Assembly (NCBI GenBank): GCA_016191875.1 | Contig: JACPVG010000006.1 | Span: forward strand, 1 to 64,000 | Length of the DNA stretch: 64,000 nt | Reading direction: 5' to 3' | Source: Chloroflexota bacterium | GTDB lineage: Bacteria > Chloroflexota > Anaerolineae > Anaerolineales > UBA11579 | Shown: positions 1-7,904 of the stretch, piece by piece | How positions within the stretch are numbered: position 1 is the stretch's first letter | Layout of the letters: each line of letters starts with the position of its first letter | Made by a program: the position numbers and the translations under genes | Notes under the pieces: model-generated | The model's database searches: none | What the model was told of the DNA's origin: nothing | The model's input: only the letters and a program-made list of their open reading frames with translations

Positions 1-117
1 ACGGTTTGCGATCAGCTGCCGGAACTGGAAGTACTGATCCGAAAGTCGAAGCGGAGATTGCAGCGCAAGCCGAAAATTATCCAGGCTTTCGTGCGGGACG
101 CAGGGTATGAAGTTTAA
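1..117 (+). CDS. C-terminal fragment of a possible winged-helix regulator
   Basis: An open frame enters from the left edge and stops at TAA 115-117, giving 38 residues that end in VRDAGYEV. The pattern of basic residues followed by an I-Q-x-x-V-R-x-x-G-Y ending resembles the wing of OmpR/PhoB-type DNA-binding domains, which typically close with VRGxGYxL. Only the tail is visible, so the family call is an inference. It is too short for the ORF track, and no start or upstream region can be seen. The 170 bases that follow, up to the end of the Crp/Fnr gene, hold nothing I can identify. Confidence 0.4.
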   Translation, partial: TVCDQLPELEVLIRKSKRRLQRKPKIIQAFVRDAGYEV

Positions 118-287
118 ATACATGCGCAAGTGTCAGTAGGTTCAGAAACTATTATCGCATCGGTCATTCTGCCATTGCAGTTTTTCTGAGAGGGTTGGCG
201 GTGTGCAACCGGAAGATTCTTCAATCGTTGTCGGGAAACCTATCCCCTGCCCCACGTATTCCCCCTCAATTTCCGCGGTTACATGGA

Positions 288-992
288 TTATTGATTCCTG
301 GCTATCTGCTGCAGAAGTTCGGGTTTCTGGACAAACAGGTGCTGATTTCTGGAAATCACAATCCCTTCCCTTTCCCATTTGCTCATGATTCTGCTTACCG
401 TGAAGAGGGTGGTCCCAGCCATCTCAGAGATTTCCTGTCGGGTGAGTTTGATCGATATGAATTTTTCGCCGGCATCGTTCACCTCGCTTGCCTTATCAGC
501 CAGACGCAGGATGGAATATGCAATGCGGCTTTCTGCTTTCTCAGAAGATAGTTGCTGGATGCGCTGCTGGAAATCAATGATGAACTTGGACAGAATATTG
601 ATGGCGTTCAGGGCAAGATGTGGGTGATCAGTCATTAGTTGCAGAATCGTATCTCGGTTCCAGCGCAAGAGGATGGTATTCTCTACGGCCTGGGCGGTCA
701 CAGGGAACTCCGATGAGCGAAGTACTGCAATAATGCCGAATGCCTCGCCCACACCTGGATGATGGTGAACAATCTGCTGGCCTTCCTCATTAGTTTGAGT
801 CAAACGGATACGACCGCTTAACACTATGTACATTCGGTCAGCGCTGTCACCCTGGAAAAATATATATTCGTTTTCGAGAATTTCTTCTACTTGCCCATGA
901 TTAAGAATGTCCAGCCTGGCACCCTCTTGAATTCCATTGAAGAATTCAACGGTGTCCAAATACTTGAGATATGAACGCAACTCGATTTCCAC
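288..992 (-). CDS. Crp/Fnr family transcriptional regulator
   Basis: A 234-residue protein with the usual two-domain layout. An N-terminal cyclic-nucleotide-binding-type beta roll (about residues 15-130, with GDSADRMYIVLSGRIRL) is joined by a long dimerisation helix to a winged HTH (about 165-225, LTRQEISEMAGTTLFTVSRIMSKWE). It contains no cysteine, so an Fnr-like iron-sulfur sensor is excluded. The effector could be a cyclic nucleotide, heme or another small molecule and cannot be read from sequence. It is divergently transcribed from the GTPase gene at 1171, across a 178-base gap carrying repeated TGTCCATT words, so control of its neighbour or of itself is plausible. Family assignment is firm; the regulon is unknown. 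Confidence 0.93.
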   Translation of the reverse strand: MEIELRSYLKYLDTVEFFNGIQEGARLDILNHGQVEEILENEYIFFQGDSADRMYIVLSGRIRLTQTNEEGQQIVHHHPGVGEAFGIIAVLRSSEFPVTAQAVENTILLRWNRDTILQLMTDHPHLALNAINILSKFIIDFQQRIQQLSSEKAESRIAYSILRLADKASEVNDAGEKFISIKLTRQEISEMAGTTLFTVSRIMSKWEREGIVISRNQHLFVQKPELLQQIARNQ

Positions 993-1024
993 AAATGAAG
1001 TTTACTCCAACTCCGCCAGAATTC

Positions 1025-1065
1025 GGTGTGTCCATTACAAGTGTCCATTGTGACAACTGTCCCTG
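1025..1065. promoter_or_regulatory. Repeated TGTCCATT words and TTGTGACAA palindrome between divergent genes
   Basis: The spacer between the Crp/Fnr gene and the GTPase gene contains TGTCCATT twice, 13 bases apart. The second copy runs into TTGTGACAA, a short odd palindrome, and another TGTCC follows. Crp/Fnr proteins bind palindromes of about this size, so this is a candidate operator for the adjacent regulator. That link is inference, and no match to a known consensus is claimed. Confidence 0.3.
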
Positions 1066-1170
1066 CAAATCCGGGCGCTCTTCCTCTAGACAATGGGCGA
1101 ATCCATATGAAAATCGTAGGGGCAATCTAGCAGAGGCTACCCCTAGCCAGATCATGGCAGAGAGGAAACT

Positions 1171-2493
1171 ATGGCTTCTATCCGAACCATCATTATGGGC
1201 GCTGCGGGTCGTGACTTCCATAATTTCAACACGTTCTTTCGTGACAACTCGGACTATGAGGTCGTTGCGTTCACCGCTACGCAGATTCCCAATATCGAAG
1301 ACAGGCGTTATCCCGCCGCGCTGGCTGGGGATCTGTATCCTTTGGGCATTCCTATTCACCCAGAGAGCGACTTATCTAAACTGATTTCGTCGGAACGAAT
1401 CGATCAGGTCATATTTGCGTACAGTGACGTTTCTTATCAGTATGTTATGCATAAGGCGTCGGAGATCCTGGCTGCCGGCGCCGATTTTCGCCTGATGGGT
1501 TTGAAGACTACGCAAGTTAAATCCAGCAAACCTGTCATCTCCGTATGCGCGGTTCGGACGGGTGCGGGCAAGAGCCAAACTTCCAGGCAGGTCGCCCGGG
1601 TATTGCAAGAACTTGGATATCGTGTCGCTGTAGTCAGGCATCCCATGCCTTATGGTGATCTGGAGAAACAGCGAGTGCAGCGCTTTGGAGATTACGCGGA
1701 TCTGGAGCGCCACAACTGTACGATTGAAGAAAGAGAGGAATACGAACCTCATCTGGAGAGCGGGGTTATCGTTTTTGCGGGCGTGGATTATGAAGCTATC
1801 TTACGAGAAGCCGAGCGGGAAGCAGACTTTGTGTTGTGGGATGGCGGCAACAACGATTTGCCTTTCTACATCTCAGATATGCATATTGTGGTGGCTGATC
1901 CCCATCGACCTGGACATGAAGTCGGATATCACCCTGGCGAGGCAAATGCGCGTATCGCGGATGTTTTTGTGATAAACAAAGTGGATACTGCCGGGATTCA
2001 GGAAGTTCTGGCGGTCCGCGAAAACCTTCTACGCATCAATCCCAGCGCGACGGTCATCGAGGCGGCCTCCCCACTTTCTGTCCCCGACCCGGCGGCGATT
2101 CGCGGGAAACGAGTGCTGGTCATTGAAGATGGGCCAACGCTGACGCATGGCGAAATGGCATATGGCGCCGGTTGGATGGCGGCGATGCGCTTCGGCGCCG
2201 CAGAAATCGTTGACCCGCGCCCCTTCGCGGTCGGTTCTATTCAAGCCACCTACGCCAAGTATCCTCATATGGGCCCGATACTCCCAGCAATGGGCTATGG
2301 AGCGCAGATGACTGAGGAGCTGATGACGACCATCAATCACGCCTCGGCCGATATGGTAATAATCGGCACGCCAATAGACCTTGGGAAACTGCTGGATCTT
2401 AACAAGCCTTCGCAGCGGGTCACATACGAGCTCCAGGAAATTGGGAAGCCCACATTGGCCCAATTGATCGGCGAGAGATTTGGCAAGCCTTAG
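1171..2493 (+). CDS. Cyclic 2,3-diphosphoglycerate synthetase-like P-loop GTPase
   Basis: A 440-residue cytosolic protein. The N-terminal Rossmann-like half (MGAAGRDFHNFN) is followed by a P-loop at about 129-136 (RTGAGKSQ), a DGGNND segment near 225, and a NKVD specificity motif near 270. This order matches the COG2403-type predicted GTPases related to archaeal cyclic 2,3-diphosphoglycerate synthetase. That enzyme makes a thermoprotective and phosphate-storage metabolite in methanogens, but whether the bacterial members make it is not established. The start is supported by a purine-rich GAGAGGAA ribosome site 4 bases upstream. It is a lone gene divergent from the Crp/Fnr regulator. Confidence 0.8.
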   Translation: MASIRTIIMGAAGRDFHNFNTFFRDNSDYEVVAFTATQIPNIEDRRYPAALAGDLYPLGIPIHPESDLSKLISSERIDQVIFAYSDVSYQYVMHKASEILAAGADFRLMGLKTTQVKSSKPVISVCAVRTGAGKSQTSRQVARVLQELGYRVAVVRHPMPYGDLEKQRVQRFGDYADLERHNCTIEEREEYEPHLESGVIVFAGVDYEAILREAEREADFVLWDGGNNDLPFYISDMHIVVADPHRPGHEVGYHPGEANARIADVFVINKVDTAGIQEVLAVRENLLRINPSATVIEAASPLSVPDPAAIRGKRVLVIEDGPTLTHGEMAYGAGWMAAMRFGAAEIVDPRPFAVGSIQATYAKYPHMGPILPAMGYGAQMTEELMTTINHASADMVIIGTPIDLGKLLDLNKPSQRVTYELQEIGKPTLAQLIGERFGKP

Positions 2494-2628
2494 AGGGTTA
2501 GAAACCCACAGGCATCACGCGCTGCCCAACAACCTTTTGTCTCAAGTGCCCAGATCTATTAGACTTCGCGCCCAAAGTCTTCGACTACAATGGGGCGATA
2601 GCGACTCCCAGATGTAGAGGATACCCAT

Positions 2629-3402
2629 ATGCCCTGGTATGCATTTCCGCTGGCTGTGCTGGCGGGTTTTCTCAGCGGGTTCATCAACACAGTGGCCGGC
2701 AGTGGCTCACTGATCACCTTGCCCCTCTTGATCTTCATCGGGCTGCCGGCTACTGTGGCGAACGGGACAAATCGGATTGCCATCTTGCTTCAAAACGTGG
2801 TAGCCGCTTCTAGCTTTCAAAAAAGGGGCGTCCTGGATATTCGCGGTACGCTGCTGTTGGGGATACCTGCAGTGGTGGGATCGATATTGGGCGCCCAGAT
2901 CGCCGTAGATCTTGATGAAGTATTGATGCGCCAGGTCATTGGTGCCGTTATGATCTTGATGCTTGCAATTATTATCCTGAAACCGGATCGATGGTTGGTC
3001 GCTTCGCGGGAACAAGTGCAGGGGCTTCCATCGCTTGCCCTGGTTCTGGTGTTTTTCGCGATTGGCGTCTATGGCGGGTTCATCCAGGCTGGCGTCGGAA
3101 TTTTCCTGCTTGGTGGATTGGTGCTGGGGGCCGGGTATGATCTGGTCCGGGGTAACGCAGCAAAAGTGGGGATCGTCCTGTTGTTCACAATTTCTGCACT
3201 CTTAGTGTTTGTTCGAAACGATCAGGTTGAGTGGCTGATTGGGACGGTAATGGCGGTAGGGAGTATGTTTGGGGCCTGGGTTGGTGCCAAGTTTGCGATT
3301 GAACAGGGCAGCGTTTGGGTGCGGCGACTTTTGATTGTAATTGTGGGAGTGTCGGCCCTTGAACTGATGGGAGTCTTCCGCCTGCTGGCAAATCTGATTT
3401 AG
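2629..3402 (+). CDS. TSUP (TauE/SafE) family membrane exporter
   Basis: A 257-residue protein made almost entirely of hydrophobic helices, roughly eight. It has the TSUP-type N-terminal signature GFLSGFINTVAGSGSLITLPLL and a related second-half motif GVYGGFIQAGVGIFLLGGLVL, reflecting the family's internal duplication. TSUP proteins move sulfite, sulfonates or organic anions across the inner membrane; the substrate here is unknown. An AGAGGA ribosome site lies 7 bases before the ATG, and a TACAAT box lies at 2586-2591. It opens a + strand run continuing through terC and the acyltransferase. Confidence 0.88.
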   Translation: MPWYAFPLAVLAGFLSGFINTVAGSGSLITLPLLIFIGLPATVANGTNRIAILLQNVVAASSFQKRGVLDIRGTLLLGIPAVVGSILGAQIAVDLDEVLMRQVIGAVMILMLAIIILKPDRWLVASREQVQGLPSLALVLVFFAIGVYGGFIQAGVGIFLLGGLVLGAGYDLVRGNAAKVGIVLLFTISALLVFVRNDQVEWLIGTVMAVGSMFGAWVGAKFAIEQGSVWVRRLLIVIVGVSALELMGVFRLLANLI

Positions 3403-3455
3403 AATTCGCTTCCAATTCACATCCTGCAATTTGGTCTAAATATGGAGTAATGGAA

Positions 3456-4193
3456 ATGGAGAATTTCTGGAATGTTGCTGTTGCGCTGTTGACCCTGACT
3501 GCTCTGGAAGTAGTCTTGGGAATTGACAATATAGTGTTCATCACGATATTGACCGAGAAATTGCCAAAGACCCAACAGCCATTGGCCAGGCGGGTTGGCT
3601 TGGGTCTTGCGCTGGGGACTCGAATTCTATTGTTGCTTTCTCTGGCATGGATCATAGGACTGACCGAACCTTGGCTTAACATTCTGGGATTCGCCCTCTC
3701 CGGGCGAGATACGATTCTTATAATTGGCGGCCTATTCCTACTAGCCAAGAGTACGTATGAAATCCATACCAGATTAGAAGGGGATGAAGGACACAGCTCA
3801 CCCAGAGTCCGCCCCACATTTCGGGGGATTGTGTTTCAGATCATGTTACTCGACATAGTATTTTCCCTGGATTCTGTAATCACAGCTGTGGGTATGGTGG
3901 ATCGGGTGAGCGTGATGGTCGCCGCTGTGGTAATCGCCATAATCATCATGTTAATCTCGGTGGACAGAATTTCAGCTTTCGTTTCTGGGCATCCGACCAT
4001 CAAAATGCTCGCTCTCAGCTTCCTGCTGCTGATTGGCTTCTCGCTGGTTACCGAGGGGCTGCATCAGCATATTGAAAAGGGTTACATCTATTTTGCTATG
4101 GGCTTTTCCCTTTTTGTGGAATTCCTGAACTTGCGGCTGAGGCAGCGAACCAAAGAACCGGTTGTTCTACGTTCTCCTTACACCGAAAGTTAG
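3456..4193 (+). CDS. TerC family integral membrane protein
   Basis: A 245-residue protein with about seven to eight membrane helices. It carries the TerC motifs ALEVVLGIDNIVFI near the N terminus and MLLDIVFSLDSVITAVGMV in the middle, whose conserved acidic residues lie inside helices and are thought to bind metal ions. TerC proteins are linked to tellurite resistance and, in Bacillus and E. coli (Alx), to manganese export at the membrane. I prefer the second in-frame ATG (3456) over 3450 because GGAG sits 8 bases from it but only 2 from the first. It follows the TSUP gene by about 50 bases and precedes the acyltransferase by 8. Confidence 0.9.
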   Translation: MENFWNVAVALLTLTALEVVLGIDNIVFITILTEKLPKTQQPLARRVGLGLALGTRILLLLSLAWIIGLTEPWLNILGFALSGRDTILIIGGLFLLAKSTYEIHTRLEGDEGHSSPRVRPTFRGIVFQIMLLDIVFSLDSVITAVGMVDRVSVMVAAVVIAIIIMLISVDRISAFVSGHPTIKMLALSFLLLIGFSLVTEGLHQHIEKGYIYFAMGFSLFVEFLNLRLRQRTKEPVVLRSPYTES

Positions 4194-4201
4194 GTTCGGC
4201 G

Positions 4202-4897
4202 GTGAAAATGGCGCGAAACTTCCTGATAGCTCTGGTGCGAGTATTCTTCAAGGTTATTGCGCGGGTGAAGTACGAGTCCCTGGAAAATCTGCTCGTTGAA
4301 GGACCTACTGTTGTGGTATCCAACCACCTGGGTCGGCTGGACGCGCTCTTGATCCTATCGACTGATGCGTTTACGCATCATCCCAATCTGGTTGTTGTTG
4401 TGGCCGAAAAATATCGCAAGTATTGGATCTATCGGTGGGGAGTTAAAGTGATGGACTTCCTGTGGCTGAACAGATTTGATGCGGATGTGGGCGCGCTGCG
4501 GGAAGTAATCAGGCGGCTGCAGAAAGGCGGCCTAATGGTTATTGCACCCGAGGGGACGCGCAGTGCAGATGAAGGCTTGATCGAGGGAAAACCGGGCGCA
4601 GCGTATCTTGCCGCTAGGACTGGTGCCACAATTGTGCCTGTGGCAGTTACAGGAACAGAAGACCGAATCGTTACGGAGAATCTTCGCAGATTCAAACGCT
4701 GTGACATCTTTCTGCGAATTGGATCTCCATTCAAACTCCCACCCATCCCCTTGAAAAACAAAGAAGATTACTTGAAAGCTGCCACCGACGAGATAATGTG
4801 CCAGATTGGTGCGCTTCTGCCCCCATCTTACAGGGGCTTCTACGGCGAATTCCCCCGGCTTAAAGAACTGATTGATTCTGAAAGCGACGGCCAGTAA
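4202..4897 (+). CDS. PlsC-like 1-acyl-glycerol-3-phosphate acyltransferase
   Basis: A 231-residue protein with the lysophospholipid acyltransferase blocks: NHLGRLD (the catalytic HX4D motif), the glycerophosphate-binding block IAPEGTRSADE, and a later VPVAVTG block. An N-terminal hydrophobic segment would seat it on the cytoplasmic face of the inner membrane. It should add a fatty acyl group to lysophosphatidic acid or a related acceptor. The start is either GTG 4202 or ATG 4208; neither has a strong ribosome site, and coupling to terC just upstream is likely. PlsC itself and other acceptors in the family cannot be told apart. Confidence 0.87.
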   Translation: MKMARNFLIALVRVFFKVIARVKYESLENLLVEGPTVVVSNHLGRLDALLILSTDAFTHHPNLVVVVAEKYRKYWIYRWGVKVMDFLWLNRFDADVGALREVIRRLQKGGLMVIAPEGTRSADEGLIEGKPGAAYLAARTGATIVPVAVTGTEDRIVTENLRRFKRCDIFLRIGSPFKLPPIPLKNKEDYLKAATDEIMCQIGALLPPSYRGFYGEFPRLKELIDSESDGQ

Positions 4898-4902
4898 GAG
4901 TT

Positions 4903-5172
4903 ATGGGGAAACCCACTCGTAAGAGCACCCTTCGGCGGGTCACTCGCTCCGAATTGCGGCGTTCAGATGGGTATAGTGGTGCTCCCAAGTTTGTTGCTTG
5001 GAATGGCCTCGTTTTTGATGTGACCGAGTGCCCTAAGTGGCGAACCGATATGCATGAAGAGCAGCACTTCCCGGGGCAGGAGCTGACAACTGCACTCCAA
5101 GAGGCGCCTCACAAGCATGAGGTTTTCGATTATCCTTGTGTAAAGCAAATCGGCATTTTGGTCGACGACTAG
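4903..5172 (+). CDS. Cytochrome b5-like heme/steroid-binding domain protein
   Basis: An 89-residue single-domain protein matching the short bacterial cytochrome b5-like family (COG4892 type): FVAWNGLVFDVTECPKWRTDMHEEQHFPGQELTTALQEAPHKHEV. Conserved His residues that could ligate heme occur at EEQHFPGQ and APHKHEV. There is no signal peptide or membrane segment, so it should be cytosolic. It starts 5 bases after the acyltransferase stop and precedes CoxG by 30 bases, so it is probably co-transcribed with both. Its electron partner is unknown. Confidence 0.78.
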   Translation: MGKPTRKSTLRRVTRSELRRSDGYSGAPKFVAWNGLVFDVTECPKWRTDMHEEQHFPGQELTTALQEAPHKHEVFDYPCVKQIGILVDD

Positions 5173-5202
5173 GTGTGAGTATCCAGCCCCCAAGAGGTCC
5201 TC

Positions 5203-5646
5203 ATGAACGTTGCAGGTAACGTGATTATCGACGCCGAACGGAATCGGGTCTGGGAGTTTCTAACCGATCCGCAGGGCGTGTCAAGTTGTGTTCCAGGTTT
5301 AGAGAGTATGTCTGTGATTGAGACCGACAGGCGGTTCAATGCAATTGCGTCGGTAGGCTTTGGAAATCTCAAAGTCAGGTTTTCAACCGAAGTTGAATGG
5401 CTTGAATTGGCGAAACCTGGATATGCCCGACTGAAAGCCCATGGCAGCGCTCCCGGAAGTGTGGTTGACGTTGTTGCGGAGATCCGTCTAGAGGAAATGG
5501 AGCAGAAGCATACCGCTTTGGAGTGGTCGGCTGACGTTACAATTTCAGGGACAATCTCTGCGTTGGCCAGCAGGATGATGGGAAGTGTTACCGAGAAGTT
5601 GTCTGCCCAATTCTTTACCTGTGTCCAGAATAAGATCCAACATTGA
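5203..5646 (+). CDS. coxG: CoxG-like SRPBCC protein (carbon monoxide dehydrogenase subunit G family)
   Basis: A 147-residue START/SRPBCC-fold protein. The opening NVIIDAERNRVWEFLTDPQGVSSCVPGLESM is typical of CoxG, the membrane-recruitment and maturation factor of molybdenum-containing CO dehydrogenases. A GAGG ribosome site lies just before the ATG. It is followed 50 bases later by xdhC, another accessory gene of molybdenum hydroxylases. No large, medium or small hydroxylase subunit is encoded in this window, so the client enzyme must be elsewhere. Members outside cox operons may have other roles. Confidence 0.82.
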   Translation: MNVAGNVIIDAERNRVWEFLTDPQGVSSCVPGLESMSVIETDRRFNAIASVGFGNLKVRFSTEVEWLELAKPGYARLKAHGSAPGSVVDVVAEIRLEEMEQKHTALEWSADVTISGTISALASRMMGSVTEKLSAQFFTCVQNKIQH

Positions 5647-5695
5647 TCAGATTTCGATCTAATGCGCGGAACATCTGCTGAAATGCATCCCCAAA

Positions 5696-6703
5696 ATGCT
5701 AGATATTCTTGAGGATGTCCGCGACTGGCACAGGAGTGGAGAGAAGATTGCCCTGTGCACAGTACTTGAGACCTGGGGGTCCTCACCGCGCAGGGCTGGC
5801 GCACACATGGCCGTGATTGCTGATGGCCGCATTGCCGGGTCTGTGAGCGGAGGGTGTGTGGAGGGGGCGGTCATTCAGGCGGCGATGGAAAGTCTTTCGG
5901 TTGACGCGCCGAAACTTTTGCACTTTGGGGTCACTGATGATGTTGCCTGGGAAGTTGGGCTAGCCTGCGGGGGTGAGATTGATATTCTGGTGTTTCCCCT
6001 CCCTTCCGAATTTCTCGCACAGTTGACAACCGAACTTGAGATCAATGGACGCGCGGCCTATGAGGTAATAGTAGATGCGTCTCAGAACGCCAGAGTCGAG
6101 TTGAATGTCGTTCCTCTGGACGATGAGAAACGTCAACCGTGTTTGCTGCGGGAGAATGGCAAGTTACGCTTCTACAACCCCATCCAGCCTGGGCTTGAGT
6201 TGATTCTTATTGGGGGTGGTCACGTTGCACAGGCGCTGGCCAGGTTTGCAGCATTGCTAAGTTTTCCTGTCTGCGTTATTGATCCGCGCGCCACATTTGC
6301 CAAGTTGGGCAGATTTCCATCTTCAACAAATGTCATTCATGGCTGGCCGCAGGATGTTCTGGTTCCGGACTTCATTTCGCGACATCACGCGGTGGTAACT
6401 CTTTCACATGATCCAAAGATTGATGACCCTGCCCTAACGGCCGCGCTGAGGAGTAAGGCATGGTTCATTGGCGCTTTGGGGAGTCATCGAACTCATTTGC
6501 AGCGGGTTTCGCGATTACGGATGAAGGGTTTTTCTGATGATGACTTAGCGCGGGTTTATGGGCCTGTTGGGTTTGATTTGGGTGCCTTTTCTGTTGAGGA
6601 GTTGGGGTTGGAAATACTAAGTGAAATTATGGCTATGCGCAATTTGACTTCAGACAAACCTTACAAAGACTCGATTCCCGAGCACGCGCCCCCGCCGGGA
6701 TAA
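5696..6703 (+). CDS. xdhC: XdhC family molybdenum hydroxylase maturation protein
   Basis: A 335-residue protein with the two XdhC/CoxI domains. The N-terminal part has TVLETWGSSPRRAGAHMAV, SVSGGCVEGAV and the LACGGEIDIL motif. The C-terminal part is a Rossmann fold beginning LILIGGGHVAQALARFAALL. XdhC binds and protects sulfurated molybdenum cofactor and hands it to xanthine dehydrogenase-type enzymes in the cytosol. Pairing with coxG supports service to a CO dehydrogenase-like enzyme encoded elsewhere. Its last 54 bases overlap the convergent hemW gene; both ends are intact. No clear ribosome site precedes the ATG. Confidence 0.9.
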   Translation: MLDILEDVRDWHRSGEKIALCTVLETWGSSPRRAGAHMAVIADGRIAGSVSGGCVEGAVIQAAMESLSVDAPKLLHFGVTDDVAWEVGLACGGEIDILVFPLPSEFLAQLTTELEINGRAAYEVIVDASQNARVELNVVPLDDEKRQPCLLRENGKLRFYNPIQPGLELILIGGGHVAQALARFAALLSFPVCVIDPRATFAKLGRFPSSTNVIHGWPQDVLVPDFISRHHAVVTLSHDPKIDDPALTAALRSKAWFIGALGSHRTHLQRVSRLRMKGFSDDDLARVYGPVGFDLGAFSVEELGLEILSEIMAMRNLTSDKPYKDSIPEHAPPPG

Positions 6704-7831
6704 GCGAATTCGTTCCCCGTCATCCTCTAGCAGTCCCTGCTTTTCCAACTCCCGTATCACACCCGGAAATGCCGTATCAAGATCCTTATCGAATCGCGCC
6801 AGAAATTTCGGCCTGGAAACTCCCTCTTCGAGCAGTCTCAGGCCCATCATCATCGTTTCCCCGATTTCGTCCTGGCGGTCTACAGCCTTTGCAGCTGCGG
6901 TGGCTGGTGTGCGGGGTATGGCTCTTTCCCGAACGGGAAGGCTCCGCATTCGAGCAACATAACTTCCTGGCGCCAGGACACCAACTGTCCGGACATTCGC
7001 GAAATAACCGTGAGCCCCTGCTCCAAAACCAAGATAGGGCTGATTGCGCCAGTATTGCAAGTTGTGCAGGCTGGCCATGAGGTGGTTTTGTTCATCCCGT
7101 TTCGCCCAGTTAGAGATTTCGTAATGGCAAAAGCCTGCCTCCGCCAGGCGATTCATGCTCCATTCATACATATCTGCCGCAGCATCCTGGTCGATCTCCT
7201 CGATCAGGCCACGGCTGAACATGCGCTGCATCGGCGTGCCATGCTCAATGGATAGTGCATAGAGGGAAATATGGTCGGGATTTAGAGCCAGGCCGTCTTC
7301 AAGCACCCGTTGCCAATGAGCCAGTTGCTGTGCCGGCAGCCCAAATATCAGGTCGATGCTGACGTTTTGAAAACCAGCCTCACGGCAGAATTTCATTGCC
7401 TGTATCGCCGCGCCAAAGTCGTGCTCGCGTTCCAGTATGGTCAGTTCCTGGGGTCTGCTGGACTGCACGCCCATGCTGATCCGGTTCACGCCAAGGCTCC
7501 GCAGCGCCCGAAAATATCCAGATGTCACTGTCCCCGGGTTAGCCTCAAGCGTGATTTCACAGCCGGGCAGCACAAGGAACGCTTCGCCAACCGCTCGCAG
7601 GATCGCCTCGACCTGCGCAGCTGATAAGAGCGAAGGCGTTCCCCCACCAAGAAAGATGCTCTGAACAACCACTGGCCCCAAAACACGCTCACCCACGTAT
7701 CTGATTTCCTTGACGACGGCATCTACGTAAGCCGGAATCAAAGCCGCCAACCCCTCGTACGTATTGAAATCACAATATCCGCAGCGATGGGTGCAGAACG
7801 GAATGTGGATATAGACGCTTGTTTCTGTCAT
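6650..7831 (-). CDS. hemW: HemW, radical SAM heme chaperone
   Basis: A 393-residue cytosolic radical SAM protein. The cluster motif is CTHRCGYCDF, the CxxxCxxCxF form typical of HemW, followed by FLGGGTPSLL and the family-specific SMGVQS and HISLYALSIE blocks. The C-terminal HemW domain (MMMGLRLLEEGV) is present. HemW binds heme and delivers it to respiratory enzymes; it is often misnamed oxygen-independent coproporphyrinogen oxidase. The track's longer frame starts at 8017, but the conserved protein starts at MTETSVYIHIPFC, so I use 7831. A use for heme delivery fits the multiheme cytochromes further along. Confidence 0.93.
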   Translation of the reverse strand: MTETSVYIHIPFCTHRCGYCDFNTYEGLAALIPAYVDAVVKEIRYVGERVLGPVVVQSIFLGGGTPSLLSAAQVEAILRAVGEAFLVLPGCEITLEANPGTVTSGYFRALRSLGVNRISMGVQSSRPQELTILEREHDFGAAIQAMKFCREAGFQNVSIDLIFGLPAQQLAHWQRVLEDGLALNPDHISLYALSIEHGTPMQRMFSRGLIEEIDQDAAADMYEWSMNRLAEAGFCHYEISNWAKRDEQNHLMASLHNLQYWRNQPYLGFGAGAHGYFANVRTVGVLAPGSYVARMRSLPVRERAIPRTPATAAAKAVDRQDEIGETMMMGLRLLEEGVSRPKFLARFDKDLDTAFPGVIRELEKQGLLEDDGERIRLSRRGRVLGNRVFVRFV

Positions 7832-7888
7832 AAAAGTATGGGGAGTATAGCAGATGACGCACTTCTGAGCCCGCGTGCTCAAGGCTGG

Positions 7889-7894
7889 TATAAT
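7889..7894 (+). promoter_or_regulatory. TATAAT -10 box, leaderless start of the LysM gene
   Basis: A perfect TATAAT ends 10 bases before ATG 7905. Transcription would therefore begin at or within a few bases of the start codon. The track's earlier start at 7875 lies upstream of this box and would not be in the mRNA. Confidence 0.55.
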
Positions 7895-7904
7895 CCCGCT
7901 GCCT

